Positions 7,526 to 14,732 of a DNA stretch of 46,596 bases are shown piece after piece. The stretch covers positions 1 to 46,596 of the forward strand of contig CANQPX010000014.1 of NCBI GenBank assembly GCA_947625915.1, read 5' to 3'. How positions within the stretch are numbered: the first letter of the stretch is position 1; each line of letters begins with the position of its first letter. Source of the stretch: an uncultured Clostridia bacterium. GTDB lineage: Bacteria; Bacillota; Clostridia; Oscillospirales; Ruminococcaceae. The translations under genes were made by a program, and so were the position numbers. Under the pieces are notes generated by a model. It was not told where the DNA came from, ran no database searches, and saw only the letters and a list, made by a program, of their open reading frames with translations.

Positions 7526-7663
7526 TTACTTCTCGCACTTCTGGTTAGCAACTGTGCAGGAAGTTTTGCACGCAGACTGACAGGAAGCCTGACACTTACC
7601 GCAGCCGCCCTTGGCAGCGGTATTTTTGAGATTTGCCTTGTTGATGGTAATGATATGCTTCAT
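7526..7663 (-). CDS. scfA: SCIFF six-cysteine ranthipeptide precursor
   Basis: A 45-residue peptide encoded just upstream of its maturase. It begins MKHIITINKANLKNT, the conserved leader start of the 'six cysteines in forty-five residues' family, and has exactly six cysteines at positions 21, 24, 28, 32, 36 and 43 in the core, with GGCGKC, ASCQSAC, TSC and QKC. A GGAGG site lies 9 bases before the ATG. Family knowledge says the cysteine thiols are cross-linked to threonine or other residues by ScfB; the mature product's role, proposed to involve signalling, is not settled. The gene is short enough to be missed by automatic calling. Confidence 0.95.
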   Translation of the reverse strand: MKHIITINKANLKNTAAKGGCGKCQASCQSACKTSCTVANQKCEK

Positions 7664-7694
7664 TGGAAAAACCTCCAAAAAAAAGATTATGATA

Positions 7695-7723
7695 ATTATA
7701 CCACATTATCCGACACATTTCAA
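7695..7723 (-). promoter_or_regulatory. Promoter for scfA
   Basis: On the minus strand TTGAAA (7723-7718) and TATAAT (7700-7695) are separated by 17 bp. They lie between the TIGR04086 gene and scfA, 32 bp upstream of the scfA start, so the peptide and maturase can be transcribed apart from the TIGR04086 gene. Confidence 0.75.
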
Positions 7724-7731
7724 TAGTCATT

Positions 7732-8136
7732 TTAACGAAATCTTTGGGGGGAATTTACACCAAATATGCCACCCAAAGCAGAGCATATAAGAATTATTAA
7801 CATTTTGGTAAAAAATCCCCCGACCGAAAAGCTTCTGACGAAGATGATCCCGAACAGCAGCGTTACCGCAAAAATTATCCCGCCGCAGATAAGACCGCAG
7901 CGTATGCCGTTTCTTCCTCTGCGTTTTGCGGCGGCAGCTCCTGCCGAAAAGCAGCCCGCACACAGGGCAAAGCTTGACATTACGGTAAAAGTTCCGTCGC
8001 TCAGATCTATTGCCGCCGCGACGGCTGAAAAAACAGTGCTTACGATAAATACCGCGCCTATAAAAGCGAATACGGTATGGATCACGAGCAGTATACGTTC
8101 ATTTCTTGTACGTTCCGCAGCGGTCTTTCTGCGCAT
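7732..8136 (-). CDS. TIGR04086 family membrane protein
   Basis: A 134-residue protein with four hydrophobic segments (about 18-40, 50-68, 78-100 and 108-125), Ala- and Gly-rich, with a basic N-terminus. This matches the TIGR04086 family of small four-helix membrane proteins, which is commonly encoded immediately upstream of the SCIFF peptide, as it is here. Function is unknown; export or membrane handling of the peptide is a guess from position only. The ATG at 8136 follows GGAAGGTGTTTTT. The next gene downstream, scfA, has its own promoter. Confidence 0.85.
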   Translation of the reverse strand: MRRKTAAERTRNERILLVIHTVFAFIGAVFIVSTVFSAVAAAIDLSDGTFTVMSSFALCAGCFSAGAAAAKRRGRNGIRCGLICGGIIFAVTLLFGIIFVRSFSVGGFFTKMLIILICSALGGIFGVNSPQRFR

Positions 8137-8282
8137 AAAAACACCTTCCGTTCGGGATAATTTACAATGCCGGTCAATAAATGACTATGCTGACGGGAAG
8201 AAGATAATTCGCATATTCTCAAAATAAGGGAAAAATTTACTTTTGCGTTGCTGATTTCCGAAATATTAATAAATATATGGCA

Positions 8283-8311
8283 TTGACATTTTCGGATTTT
8301 TATATTAAAAT
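8283..8311 (+). promoter_or_regulatory. Promoter for aroQ
   Basis: A consensus -35 box TTGACA (8283-8288) and TAAAAT (8306-8311) with 17-bp spacing, 35 bp upstream of the aroQ start. Confidence 0.75.
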
Positions 8312-8345
8312 ATATTTATCTGATAAGTGCGAAAGGAAAATTTTT

Positions 8346-8783
8346 ATGAAGGATGTTCTTATTATAAACGGTCCGAACCTTAATTTACTCGGCGAACGTG
8401 AACCCGGTACTTACGGCTCGGATACCTACGAAAGCATCTGCGCCGAAATAAAAGCAAAAGCTTCCGAACTCGGCTTTGAAAGCTGCGAGTTCTTTCAATC
8501 TAACCACGAGGGCGCTATCATCGACAGGATCCATGCCGCCCGTCTCGATAAATGCGGCATAGTCCTCAACGCAGGAGCATATACGCATTACAGCTATGCA
8601 ATAAGAGACGCCATAGCCGCGGTAAAGATCCCCGTTATAGAAGTTCACATCTCAAATATCTGCGCAAGAGAAGATTTCCGCCATAATTCGGTCATCGCTC
8701 CCGTTTGCTCGGGAAGTCTGTTCGGATTCGGAAAAGACGGTTACCTGCTGGCACTCAATGCCCTTGCTTATAAACTCGGATAA
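8346..8783 (+). CDS. aroQ: 3-dehydroquinate dehydratase, type II
   Basis: A 145-residue type II dehydroquinase that removes water from 3-dehydroquinate in the shikimate pathway. The signature VLIINGPNLNLLGEREPGTYG opens the protein; the loop contains the catalytic Tyr of GTYG and the nucleophile-positioning Arg. The QSNHEGAIIDRIH and LNAGAYTHYSYAIRDA segments and VIEVHISNICARE with its catalytic His complete the family pattern. The ATG at 8346 follows AAAGGA; an upstream in-frame extension at 8277 overlaps the promoter and is rejected. It leads a rightward run with the Nudix and GNAT genes. Confidence 0.97.
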   Translation: MKDVLIINGPNLNLLGEREPGTYGSDTYESICAEIKAKASELGFESCEFFQSNHEGAIIDRIHAARLDKCGIVLNAGAYTHYSYAIRDAIAAVKIPVIEVHISNICAREDFRHNSVIAPVCSGSLFGFGKDGYLLALNALAYKLG

Positions 8784-8801
8784 ATTTTCGGAGGTTCGCT
8801 T

Positions 8802-9338
8802 ATGGACTTTAAATTCTGCCCTCAGTGCGGCGAAAAACTTTTCCCCAAGGTCTGCGGAGATGAGGGAGAGATCCCTTTCTGCAATAAATGCGGCAGACCG
8901 TTTTTCTCGTTTTCCTATACCTGCGTGATATGTCTCTGCGTAACGGAAGATGATTCCGAGATCGCGCTGATAAAACAAAAATATGTTTCGGACAGCTATG
9001 TGAATGTTGCGGGATATGTTAAGAGGGGCGAGGTACCGGAAAATACCGCCGTCCGCGAAGTCCGTGAGGAGATAGGTCTTGAAACGGTCTCATGCGGATA
9101 TGTGGGAAGTTATTACCACGCTAAAAGCGACAACCTTATGCTCGGGTTCATATGCAAAGTCAGAAAAGCGGAACTGAAAACTTCCGTTGAAGTTGACAGC
9201 GCGGAATGGTTCCCGCTGAAATATGCACAGCAGCTTTTAAGATACGACAGTATCGGCTGGAACTTGCTGAACGATCATCTTAAAAATGTTGAAAAAAAGC
9301 GAAAAGTGTCGGAGGAAAGTCATGAAGTTTCGCAATGA
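8802..9338 (+). CDS. Nudix hydrolase with N-terminal zinc ribbon
   Basis: A 178-residue protein with a zinc ribbon (CPQCG near residue 7 and CNKCG near 28) followed by a Nudix domain. The Nudix box fits G-x5-E-x7-REVREEIGL exactly (GYVKRGE ... AVREVREEIGLE), which gives the metal-binding helix. Zinc ribbon plus Nudix is the arrangement of NADH pyrophosphatase (NudC), but the protein is shorter and lacks the full NudC N-terminal domain, so the substrate (NAD(H), ADP-ribose or other nucleoside diphosphate) is open. It starts 18 bp after aroQ. Its 3' end overlaps the next gene by 17 bp. Confidence 0.85.
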   Translation: MDFKFCPQCGEKLFPKVCGDEGEIPFCNKCGRPFFSFSYTCVICLCVTEDDSEIALIKQKYVSDSYVNVAGYVKRGEVPENTAVREVREEIGLETVSCGYVGSYYHAKSDNLMLGFICKVRKAELKTSVEVDSAEWFPLKYAQQLLRYDSIGWNLLNDHLKNVEKKRKVSEESHEVSQ

Positions 9339-10083
9339 GTTCATCGCATCGGCGGCAGCGCAGCTTGCCCGTGATTACTGCTGCGATCCCAAAGATTTCC
9401 TGAAAAACGAAAACAGGGTAACGCTCGCGCGTTTTGCGGAAGGGCAAAGGCGTTTCAAAAGCGAACCGGATTTTTTTCGCGCCGCCACAATGGGTTTCGG
9501 AACGGTGATAGCCGCTTCCAGTGAAATGTTGGAACTCAGCCGCGAATTGGCGGAAAAAACAAGCGGCGCGGAGATCTTTGAACAGAAAAAAATATGGGCA
9601 ATAAACAGCGTTCTCGCAAATTACAATAAGGCGATAGGTTCTGCAAGCGTATATTATCTTCCCCGTCCGGCTTACAGGTATATCCCCGCAAATAATTTCA
9701 GAACGCGGCTCTATGAGGAGAACGAGATCATTTCGGAACTTTATTCCGTAAAAGGTTTCAATAACGCACTTCTTTACGATGCAGAAAAGCCGCGCCGCGA
9801 TAAGCTTGCGGTATGTGCATTCAACGGCGACAGGATAATAGGCATTGCCGGAGCGAGCAGCGACAGCCCTATAATGTGGCAGATCGGCATAGACGTTATG
9901 CCCGAATACAGGCATATGGGCGTAGGCAGCGAACTTGTGTCCGCACTTACGCAGGCGGTGTTCATGCATGGAGCGATCCCGTATTACGGAACATGGATCG
10001 GCAACATAGCTTCCCAGAATACGGCAAGAAAAGCCCATTATCAGCCTGTGTGGACGGAAATGTTTTCCTTTGACATTGAGTAA
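9322..10083 (+). CDS. GNAT family N-acetyltransferase
   Basis: A 253-residue cytoplasmic protein. The C-terminal third carries the GNAT acetyl-CoA-binding motif: IGIDVMPEYRHMGVGSELVSALTQAV, with R-H-M-G-V-G as the pyrophosphate loop, followed by NIASQNTARKAHYQPVWTEMF typical of the motif B region. The N-terminal 150 residues are a less conserved extension. The acceptor substrate is unknown. The ATG at 9322 has GGAGG just upstream inside the end of the Nudix gene, giving a 17-bp overlap and probable translational coupling. Confidence 0.8.
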   Translation: MKFRNEFIASAAAQLARDYCCDPKDFLKNENRVTLARFAEGQRRFKSEPDFFRAATMGFGTVIAASSEMLELSRELAEKTSGAEIFEQKKIWAINSVLANYNKAIGSASVYYLPRPAYRYIPANNFRTRLYEENEIISELYSVKGFNNALLYDAEKPRRDKLAVCAFNGDRIIGIAGASSDSPIMWQIGIDVMPEYRHMGVGSELVSALTQAVFMHGAIPYYGTWIGNIASQNTARKAHYQPVWTEMFSFDIE

Positions 10084-10139
10084 TAGGTATGTTTTTGCAA
10101 AATTTTTTCCGTAAAAAATGAAAAAATCCGTATTTGCTA

Positions 10140-10167
10140 TTGCAACTCGGAAAATTTATGTTATAAT
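10140..10167 (+). promoter_or_regulatory. Promoter for yajC
   Basis: TTGCAA (10140-10145) and TATAAT (10162-10167) are separated by 16 bp. The start codon is at 10391, so the transcript would carry an untranslated leader of about 215 bases that includes the 190-base inverted-repeat element. Confidence 0.7.
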
Positions 10168-10181
10168 AGTAATATGCGTTG

Positions 10182-10371
10182 AGGCAACGCCGCGCAAAGA
10201 CCGCCTTACGGCTTTGCCGCACATCTGCTTGCATATTTTCCGTCATATTGTCCGAAAATCCCTTGACATACGACAAGTATGCAAAAAGCTAAAGCTTTTG
10301 CGGGCTTTTCAGCCGATCTGACGAAAAATCTGACTGCGCATCTGCACGACAATCTTTGTGCGGTGTTGCCT
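10182..10371. repeat. 190-bp element with 19-bp terminal inverted repeats in the yajC leader
   Basis: Bases 10182-10200 (AGGCAACGCCGCGCAAAGA) pair with 10353-10371 at all 19 positions as RNA, with two G-U pairs. Inside are a near-perfect GCAAAAAGCT/AGCTTTTGC hairpin near 10278-10299 and TTGCATA/TATGCAA inverted repeats. It could be a non-autonomous miniature transposable element or a structured leader RNA. A short sequence at 22847-22867 (GGCAACACCAAACAAAG) resembles the terminal repeat. Confidence 0.75.
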
Positions 10372-10390
10372 TATTTTTAGGAGGCAAAAT

Positions 10391-10759
10391 ATGAATATTG
10401 AGATCTTATCTTTTCTGCTTCGTGCGGAAAGCACCGGTCAGCCCGCTGAGATCAATCAGTCAAGCTATCTTTTTTCCAGTGTTATCATGATGGTGATCGT
10501 CCTTGCGATGATGTATTTTCTTATGATACGTCCTCAGAGGAAAAAGGAAAAAGAAGCCAAGGAAATGCGTGATAATCTTCAGATCGGTGATGAAGTCACT
10601 ACGATAGGCGGTATCACGGGAATAATTGTCCGCAAAAGTGAAGATACCGTTGTTATCGAAACAGGCGGGGATCGTTCAAAAATAAGAGTAAAGCTTTGGG
10701 CGATCTCGGAGAACGCGACTATCCATGATGCACAGGAAGAAAGTGTAAAGAAAAAGTAA
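10391..10759 (+). CDS. yajC: Preprotein translocase subunit YajC
   Basis: A 122-residue single-pass membrane protein that associates with SecDF and the SecYEG translocon. A membrane helix at about residues 23-45 (SVIMMVIVLAMMYFLMIRP) is followed by the conserved QRKKEKEAKEMRDNLQIGDEVTTIGGITGIIV stretch of YajC. The ATG at 10391 follows AGGAGGCAAAAT; the in-frame start at 10358 lies inside the leader element. secD and secF are not adjacent. In many Clostridia yajC lies next to the SCIFF genes; here it is about 2.3 kb from the TIGR04086 gene. Confidence 0.93.
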   Translation: MNIEILSFLLRAESTGQPAEINQSSYLFSSVIMMVIVLAMMYFLMIRPQRKKEKEAKEMRDNLQIGDEVTTIGGITGIIVRKSEDTVVIETGGDRSKIRVKLWAISENATIHDAQEESVKKK

Positions 10760-10766
10760 AAAACAA

Positions 10767-10797
10767 AACGGCTGCATACCGCAGCCGTTATTTTTAT
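10767..10797. terminator. Shared terminator between convergent yajC and pgsA
   Basis: AACGGCTGC (10767-10775) pairs perfectly with GCAGCCGTT (10781-10789) over a five-base loop. ATTTTTAT follows on the plus strand and a T-rich run (complement of AAAAAACAAAA) on the minus strand, so it can serve both genes. Confidence 0.9.
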
Positions 10798-10801
10798 AAC
10801 A

Positions 10802-11362
10802 TCATTTCGACGGATCAATGTATTTGCTGTAACCTTTAAGGTAAACACACCCTGAAATTATCGTAAGAACAGCTGCTATCCATATGAGAACATCATATAC
10901 TATCTGCGCGATATCCGCAGCTTGTCCCTCAAATCCAAAACATAGCCCGAGCATTATCGCTACCTCGGCGACCATAGTAAACGCTGTTTTCAGCTTTCCC
11001 CAGATCCCTGCCGCAACTACTACTCCTTCGTTTGCCGTAACGAGCCTTAGTCCGGATACCATGAATTCACGGAAAATTATTATTATCACAGGCACAGCGC
11101 CCGTAACGCCCATTTCCACAAAACATATCAGCGCAGAAACTACCAAGGCTTTGTCCGCAAGCGGATCGAGGAATTTGCCGAAAGTGGTGATAAGTCCTCT
11201 GCTCCTTGCAATATGCCCATCAAGCGCGTCGGTCACCGATGCGGCAATAAATATCGCCAACGCTATTATCGGACTGAACGGAACGATATCCGTAAGCATG
11301 AAAAATACAAAAAACGGTATCAGTATCACTCTCAGCAGAGTCAGTTTATTAGGAAGGTTCAT
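10802..11362 (-). CDS. pgsA: CDP-diacylglycerol--glycerol-3-phosphate 3-phosphatidyltransferase
   Basis: A 186-residue membrane enzyme making phosphatidylglycerol phosphate, the committed step to phosphatidylglycerol. It has the CDP-alcohol phosphatidyltransferase signature D-x2-DG-x2-AR-x8-G-x3-D-x3-D, seen as DALDGHIARSRG...GKFLDPLADK. MNLPNKLTLLRVILIPFF is the typical PgsA start, and several hydrophobic helices follow. The start codon overlaps the rimO stop by 4 bp (ATGA), so the two are translationally coupled, a common clostridial arrangement. Confidence 0.95.
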   Translation of the reverse strand: MNLPNKLTLLRVILIPFFVFFMLTDIVPFSPIIALAIFIAASVTDALDGHIARSRGLITTFGKFLDPLADKALVVSALICFVEMGVTGAVPVIIIIFREFMVSGLRLVTANEGVVVAAGIWGKLKTAFTMVAEVAIMLGLCFGFEGQAADIAQIVYDVLIWIAAVLTIISGCVYLKGYSKYIDPSK

Positions 11363-12690
11363 TCGTCTATCTCTCCTATCAGATCGTAGTCAACAAGGTC
11401 TGTTATCTTTACATTAACAAATTTTCCCGGCACCTGACGTTTGTTCGGCGAAGAAAAGAATATCTTTCCGTCAATATCCGGGGCGTCTGCCGCACTGCGC
11501 CCGAAATAACATTCTCCGTAACGGTCAAACCCTTCTGTAACGACTTCTATGGTCTTTCCGACAAGTTCGTTATTTTTCTTGACGGTTATGAGCATCTGCT
11601 GTTCCATGATGATGTCGGAGCGGTGTTCTTTCACATCATTGTCAAGCTGACCGTCCATTTCAGCAGCGGGAGTTCCTTCTTCCGCCGAAAAAGCAAAGCA
11701 ACCAAGACGGTCGAACTCCATATCCTTGACAAATTCCGCAAGACGGCTGAACTGTTCTTCCGTCTCCCCGGGGAATCCCGTTATCAGCGTTGTACGCAGG
11801 ATAATTCCCGGAACTTTTTCGCGTATTTTTGCTATCAGTGCGCGGAGCGAACTTTCGTCGCCGTTACGGTTCATCTTTTTCAGTATCTCACCGTCACAGT
11901 GCTGAATGGGCAGATCCATGTATTTTACTATCTTTTCTTCGCTTGCCATCACTTCAAGAAGTTCATCGGTAACTCTGTCGGGATAACAGTAAAGCAGGCG
12001 TATCCATTTCAGACCGCCGATCCCGCAAAGTTTCCGCAGAAGTTCGGGGAGCATGAGTTCCCCGTAAAGATCTTCGCCGTAACGTGTCGTATCCTGTGCG
12101 ATAAGGATAAGTTCACGAACGCCGTTGTGTACAAGTTTTTCCGCTTCGTCAAGCAGTTCTTCCATAGGAACGCTCCTGAAACGTCCGCGGATAGACGGTA
12201 TCGCGCAGTATGAACAGCAGTTGCTGCAGCCGTCGGCGATCTTAAGATATGCAAAGAACGACAGTGTTGTTTGTATTCTTTCGCCCGTAAGGGAAAGTTT
12301 TTCGTTATCGTCAAAAAGCCGTACGGTCTCGCCGTTCATGACTTTTTCTATTACCTGCACTATGTCATCGTTGCAGCCGATGCTCATTACCGCGTCGGCT
12401 TCGGGGATAAGTGCGGAGACTTCTTTTCTGTAGCGTTCCGCAAGGCAGCCTGTAATTATGATCTTCTTGATACGTCCTTCGTTTTTAAGAGCGACAAATT
12501 CAAAGATCGTGTCGATAGCTTCCTGTTTTGCGGATTCGATAAATCCGCAGGTATTTACTATAACAACGTCCGCAAGGGCGGCATCAGCAATAAGTTTATA
12601 CCCCGCTTTTTCTATCTTATATAACATTCTTTCGGCGTCTACCTGATTTTTGCTGCAGCCGAGGGACACCATTCCGACTCTTACAGACAT
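11359..12690 (-). CDS. rimO: Ribosomal protein S12 methylthiotransferase
   Basis: A 443-residue radical SAM methylthiotransferase that modifies a conserved aspartate of ribosomal protein S12. It opens with VGMVSLGCSKNQVDAERM, carrying the first of the three N-terminal cluster cysteines, with NTCGFIESAKQEAIDTI and TGCLAERY supplying the others. The radical SAM motif is ADGCSNCCSYCAIPSIRG (CxxxCxxC). The C-terminal part is the TRAM domain. SLGCSKN and CGFIESAKQEA separate RimO from MiaB. The ATG at 12690 is favoured since AAAGGA lies nine bases upstream; the ATG at 12699 is too close to it. Confidence 0.96.
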   Translation of the reverse strand: MSVRVGMVSLGCSKNQVDAERMLYKIEKAGYKLIADAALADVVIVNTCGFIESAKQEAIDTIFEFVALKNEGRIKKIIITGCLAERYRKEVSALIPEADAVMSIGCNDDIVQVIEKVMNGETVRLFDDNEKLSLTGERIQTTLSFFAYLKIADGCSNCCSYCAIPSIRGRFRSVPMEELLDEAEKLVHNGVRELILIAQDTTRYGEDLYGELMLPELLRKLCGIGGLKWIRLLYCYPDRVTDELLEVMASEEKIVKYMDLPIQHCDGEILKKMNRNGDESSLRALIAKIREKVPGIILRTTLITGFPGETEEQFSRLAEFVKDMEFDRLGCFAFSAEEGTPAAEMDGQLDNDVKEHRSDIIMEQQMLITVKKNNELVGKTIEVVTEGFDRYGECYFGRSAADAPDIDGKIFFSSPNKRQVPGKFVNVKITDLVDYDLIGEIDE

Positions 12691-12726
12691 ATTGAACATT
12701 CCTTTCAGATACAGTATAACTCTTTA

Positions 12727-12755
12727 ATTATACTATATTACTATAGTTTTGTAAA
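12727..12755 (-). promoter_or_regulatory. Promoter for rimO-pgsA
   Basis: On the minus strand TTTACA (12755-12750) and TATAAT (12732-12727) are separated by 17 bp, 37 bp upstream of rimO. It lies in the short gap after nadE. Confidence 0.75.
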
Positions 12756-12777
12756 GTGTTTGCGGCAAAATTTCCGT

Positions 12778-14700
12778 TTATTTTTCAAGATCTTCGAGCC
12801 AGAGCCTTACGCAGGCGTCAGAAGGCATTCTCCAGTCGCCTCTGGGAGAAAGCGTAACACTTCCCACCTTAGGCGAATCGGGCAGGCAGGAGCGTTTGAA
12901 CTGCTGAGAGAAAAATCTTTTTACGAACACCGTGAGCCATTTTTTTATTGTTTCCCTGTCGTACTGACCTGCAAATGATTTTTCCGCGATCCTGAGGATC
13001 TTTGACGGCGGAAATCCGCAGCGCACCATATAATAAAGGAAAAAGTCGTGCAGCTCGTAGGGACCTACGATATCTTCCGTTTTCTGTGAAATTTCTCCGT
13101 CCGCAGGCGGGAGAAGTTCGGGAGAAACGGGAGTTGCAAGTATATCCTGCAAAACTTTTGCAAGGTTTTCATCGAGGGTGCTTATGCTTTCAAAATTGAC
13201 CAGATGGCGGACAAGCGTTTTGGGGATCGAAGCATTTACTCCGTACATCGACATATGATCGCCGTTGTAGGTTGCCCAGCCGAGGGCAAGTTCCGAGAGA
13301 TCGCCCGTTCCGATAACGATGCCGCCTTGCTGATTGGCAATATCCATAAGAACCTGCGTCCGCTCGCGTGCTTGACCGTTTTCAAAAGTAACATCAAGAG
13401 TATTCTCGTCCTGTTCAATATCCTTGAAATGACTTCTGACGGAATCGGTGATATCTATCTCTTTAAGGACTGCTCCGTAAGCTTCCGCAAGGAAATGCGC
13501 GTTGCTTTTTGTGCGTGAAGTCGTTCCGAAGCACGGCATCGTAACGGCGATAATGCCTTTTCTGTCAAGCCCCAGCATATCGAATGCACGCACGGTAACA
13601 ATAAGCGCAAGAGTGCTGTCCAGACCGCCCGAAAGTCCTATAACGGCAGTTTTGCAGCCGATATGCCGCAGACGTGTGGCAAGTCCCGTTGCCTGCATGG
13701 TGAGTATCTCGCCGCAGCGGCTTTCAAGGTCGGACTTGTCCGAGGGAACAAACGGCATAGGCGGGTATAAACGTTCAAGGGAAAGCTCTTTCATTTTGAT
13801 CTCAAAATCAACTTTCATGACTTTTCTGTTGCTTTCCGATGGGAAAGTATTCATTCTGCGGCGTTCCATAGAAAGGCGCTGCAGGTCTATCTCCCCGAAA
13901 GTAAGCCCCGTGGCAAATTTTTTGCTTTCGGAGATCACCGTTCCGTTTTCGGCGATCAAATTATGTCCGCTGAAAATAAGATCCTGCGTAGATTCGCCCA
14001 TGCCCGCGTCGGCATAGATATATCCGCATATGAGCCTTGCGGATTGTGAGGAAACGAGCTGACGGCGGTAATCGCTTTTGCCGATCATTTCGTCCGAAGC
14101 GGAAAGGTTGCAGATGATCGTTGCGCCCAATGCGGCAAGTTTTCCCGAAGGCGGTTCGGGAGTCCAAAGGTCCTCGCAAATTTCCACACCTATGCAGAGT
14201 TCGGGGGAATTTTCGCAGGTGAAAATACAGTCGCCGAAAGGCACATACTGTTTGTTATAATTTGAAATCCCGTAAAATTCGACAAGTCCCGGCTCGCCGT
14301 CCCATGGTTTAAAATGGCGCATTTCGTAAAATTCCGAATAGTTTGGGATATTTTTTTTCGGAACGAAGCCGAGAATTTTTCCGCCTTTGATAACGGCGGC
14401 ACAGTTGTAGAGTTTTTCCTTTAATTCAAGCGGAACGCCTACAATTGAAATTATATCAAGTTCCGCCGTTTCGCGGACAATTTTTCTCAGTACGTTTTCC
14501 GCGCTGTCAAGCAAAGTTTTCTGCAAAAACAGGTCGCCGCAGGTATATCCCGTTACGCAGAGTTCGGGAAAGACAACTATTGAAGCGTCATTTTTTGCAG
14601 CTTGTTTTATTAGCGAAATTATCTGATCGGCGTTATATCCGCAGTCGGCGACTTTTATATCGGGAGTTGCTGCGGCAACGCGCACGAAACCGTCTTTCAT
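12778..14700 (-). CDS. nadE: Glutamine-dependent NAD+ synthetase
   Basis: A 640-residue two-domain enzyme making NAD+ from deamido-NAD with glutamine as nitrogen donor. Residues 1-290 are a nitrilase-type glutaminase domain: Glu of VVFPELCVTGYTCGDL, Lys of VPKKNIPNY, and Cys of GVEICEDLW. Residues 320-640 are the ATP-dependent NAD synthetase domain with the PP-loop GLSGGLDSTLALIV and later GTGDLSELALGWATYNGDHMSMYGVNASIPKT. The length is normal for the bifunctional type. GAGGTGATATT precedes the ATG at 14700. Nicotinate salvage genes (20694-22839) lie on the other side of the palindromic region and the condensation cluster. Confidence 0.97.
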   Translation of the reverse strand: MKDGFVRVAAATPDIKVADCGYNADQIISLIKQAAKNDASIVVFPELCVTGYTCGDLFLQKTLLDSAENVLRKIVRETAELDIISIVGVPLELKEKLYNCAAVIKGGKILGFVPKKNIPNYSEFYEMRHFKPWDGEPGLVEFYGISNYNKQYVPFGDCIFTCENSPELCIGVEICEDLWTPEPPSGKLAALGATIICNLSASDEMIGKSDYRRQLVSSQSARLICGYIYADAGMGESTQDLIFSGHNLIAENGTVISESKKFATGLTFGEIDLQRLSMERRRMNTFPSESNRKVMKVDFEIKMKELSLERLYPPMPFVPSDKSDLESRCGEILTMQATGLATRLRHIGCKTAVIGLSGGLDSTLALIVTVRAFDMLGLDRKGIIAVTMPCFGTTSRTKSNAHFLAEAYGAVLKEIDITDSVRSHFKDIEQDENTLDVTFENGQARERTQVLMDIANQQGGIVIGTGDLSELALGWATYNGDHMSMYGVNASIPKTLVRHLVNFESISTLDENLAKVLQDILATPVSPELLPPADGEISQKTEDIVGPYELHDFFLYYMVRCGFPPSKILRIAEKSFAGQYDRETIKKWLTVFVKRFFSQQFKRSCLPDSPKVGSVTLSPRGDWRMPSDACVRLWLEDLEK

Positions 14701-14732
14701 AATATCACCTCAATAATTTATTATAGTTTTAA

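Noticed and set aside
10118-10321. A 67-residue ORF in the yajC leader
   Set aside because: It overlaps the promoter and the inverted-repeat element, and has no ribosome binding site.
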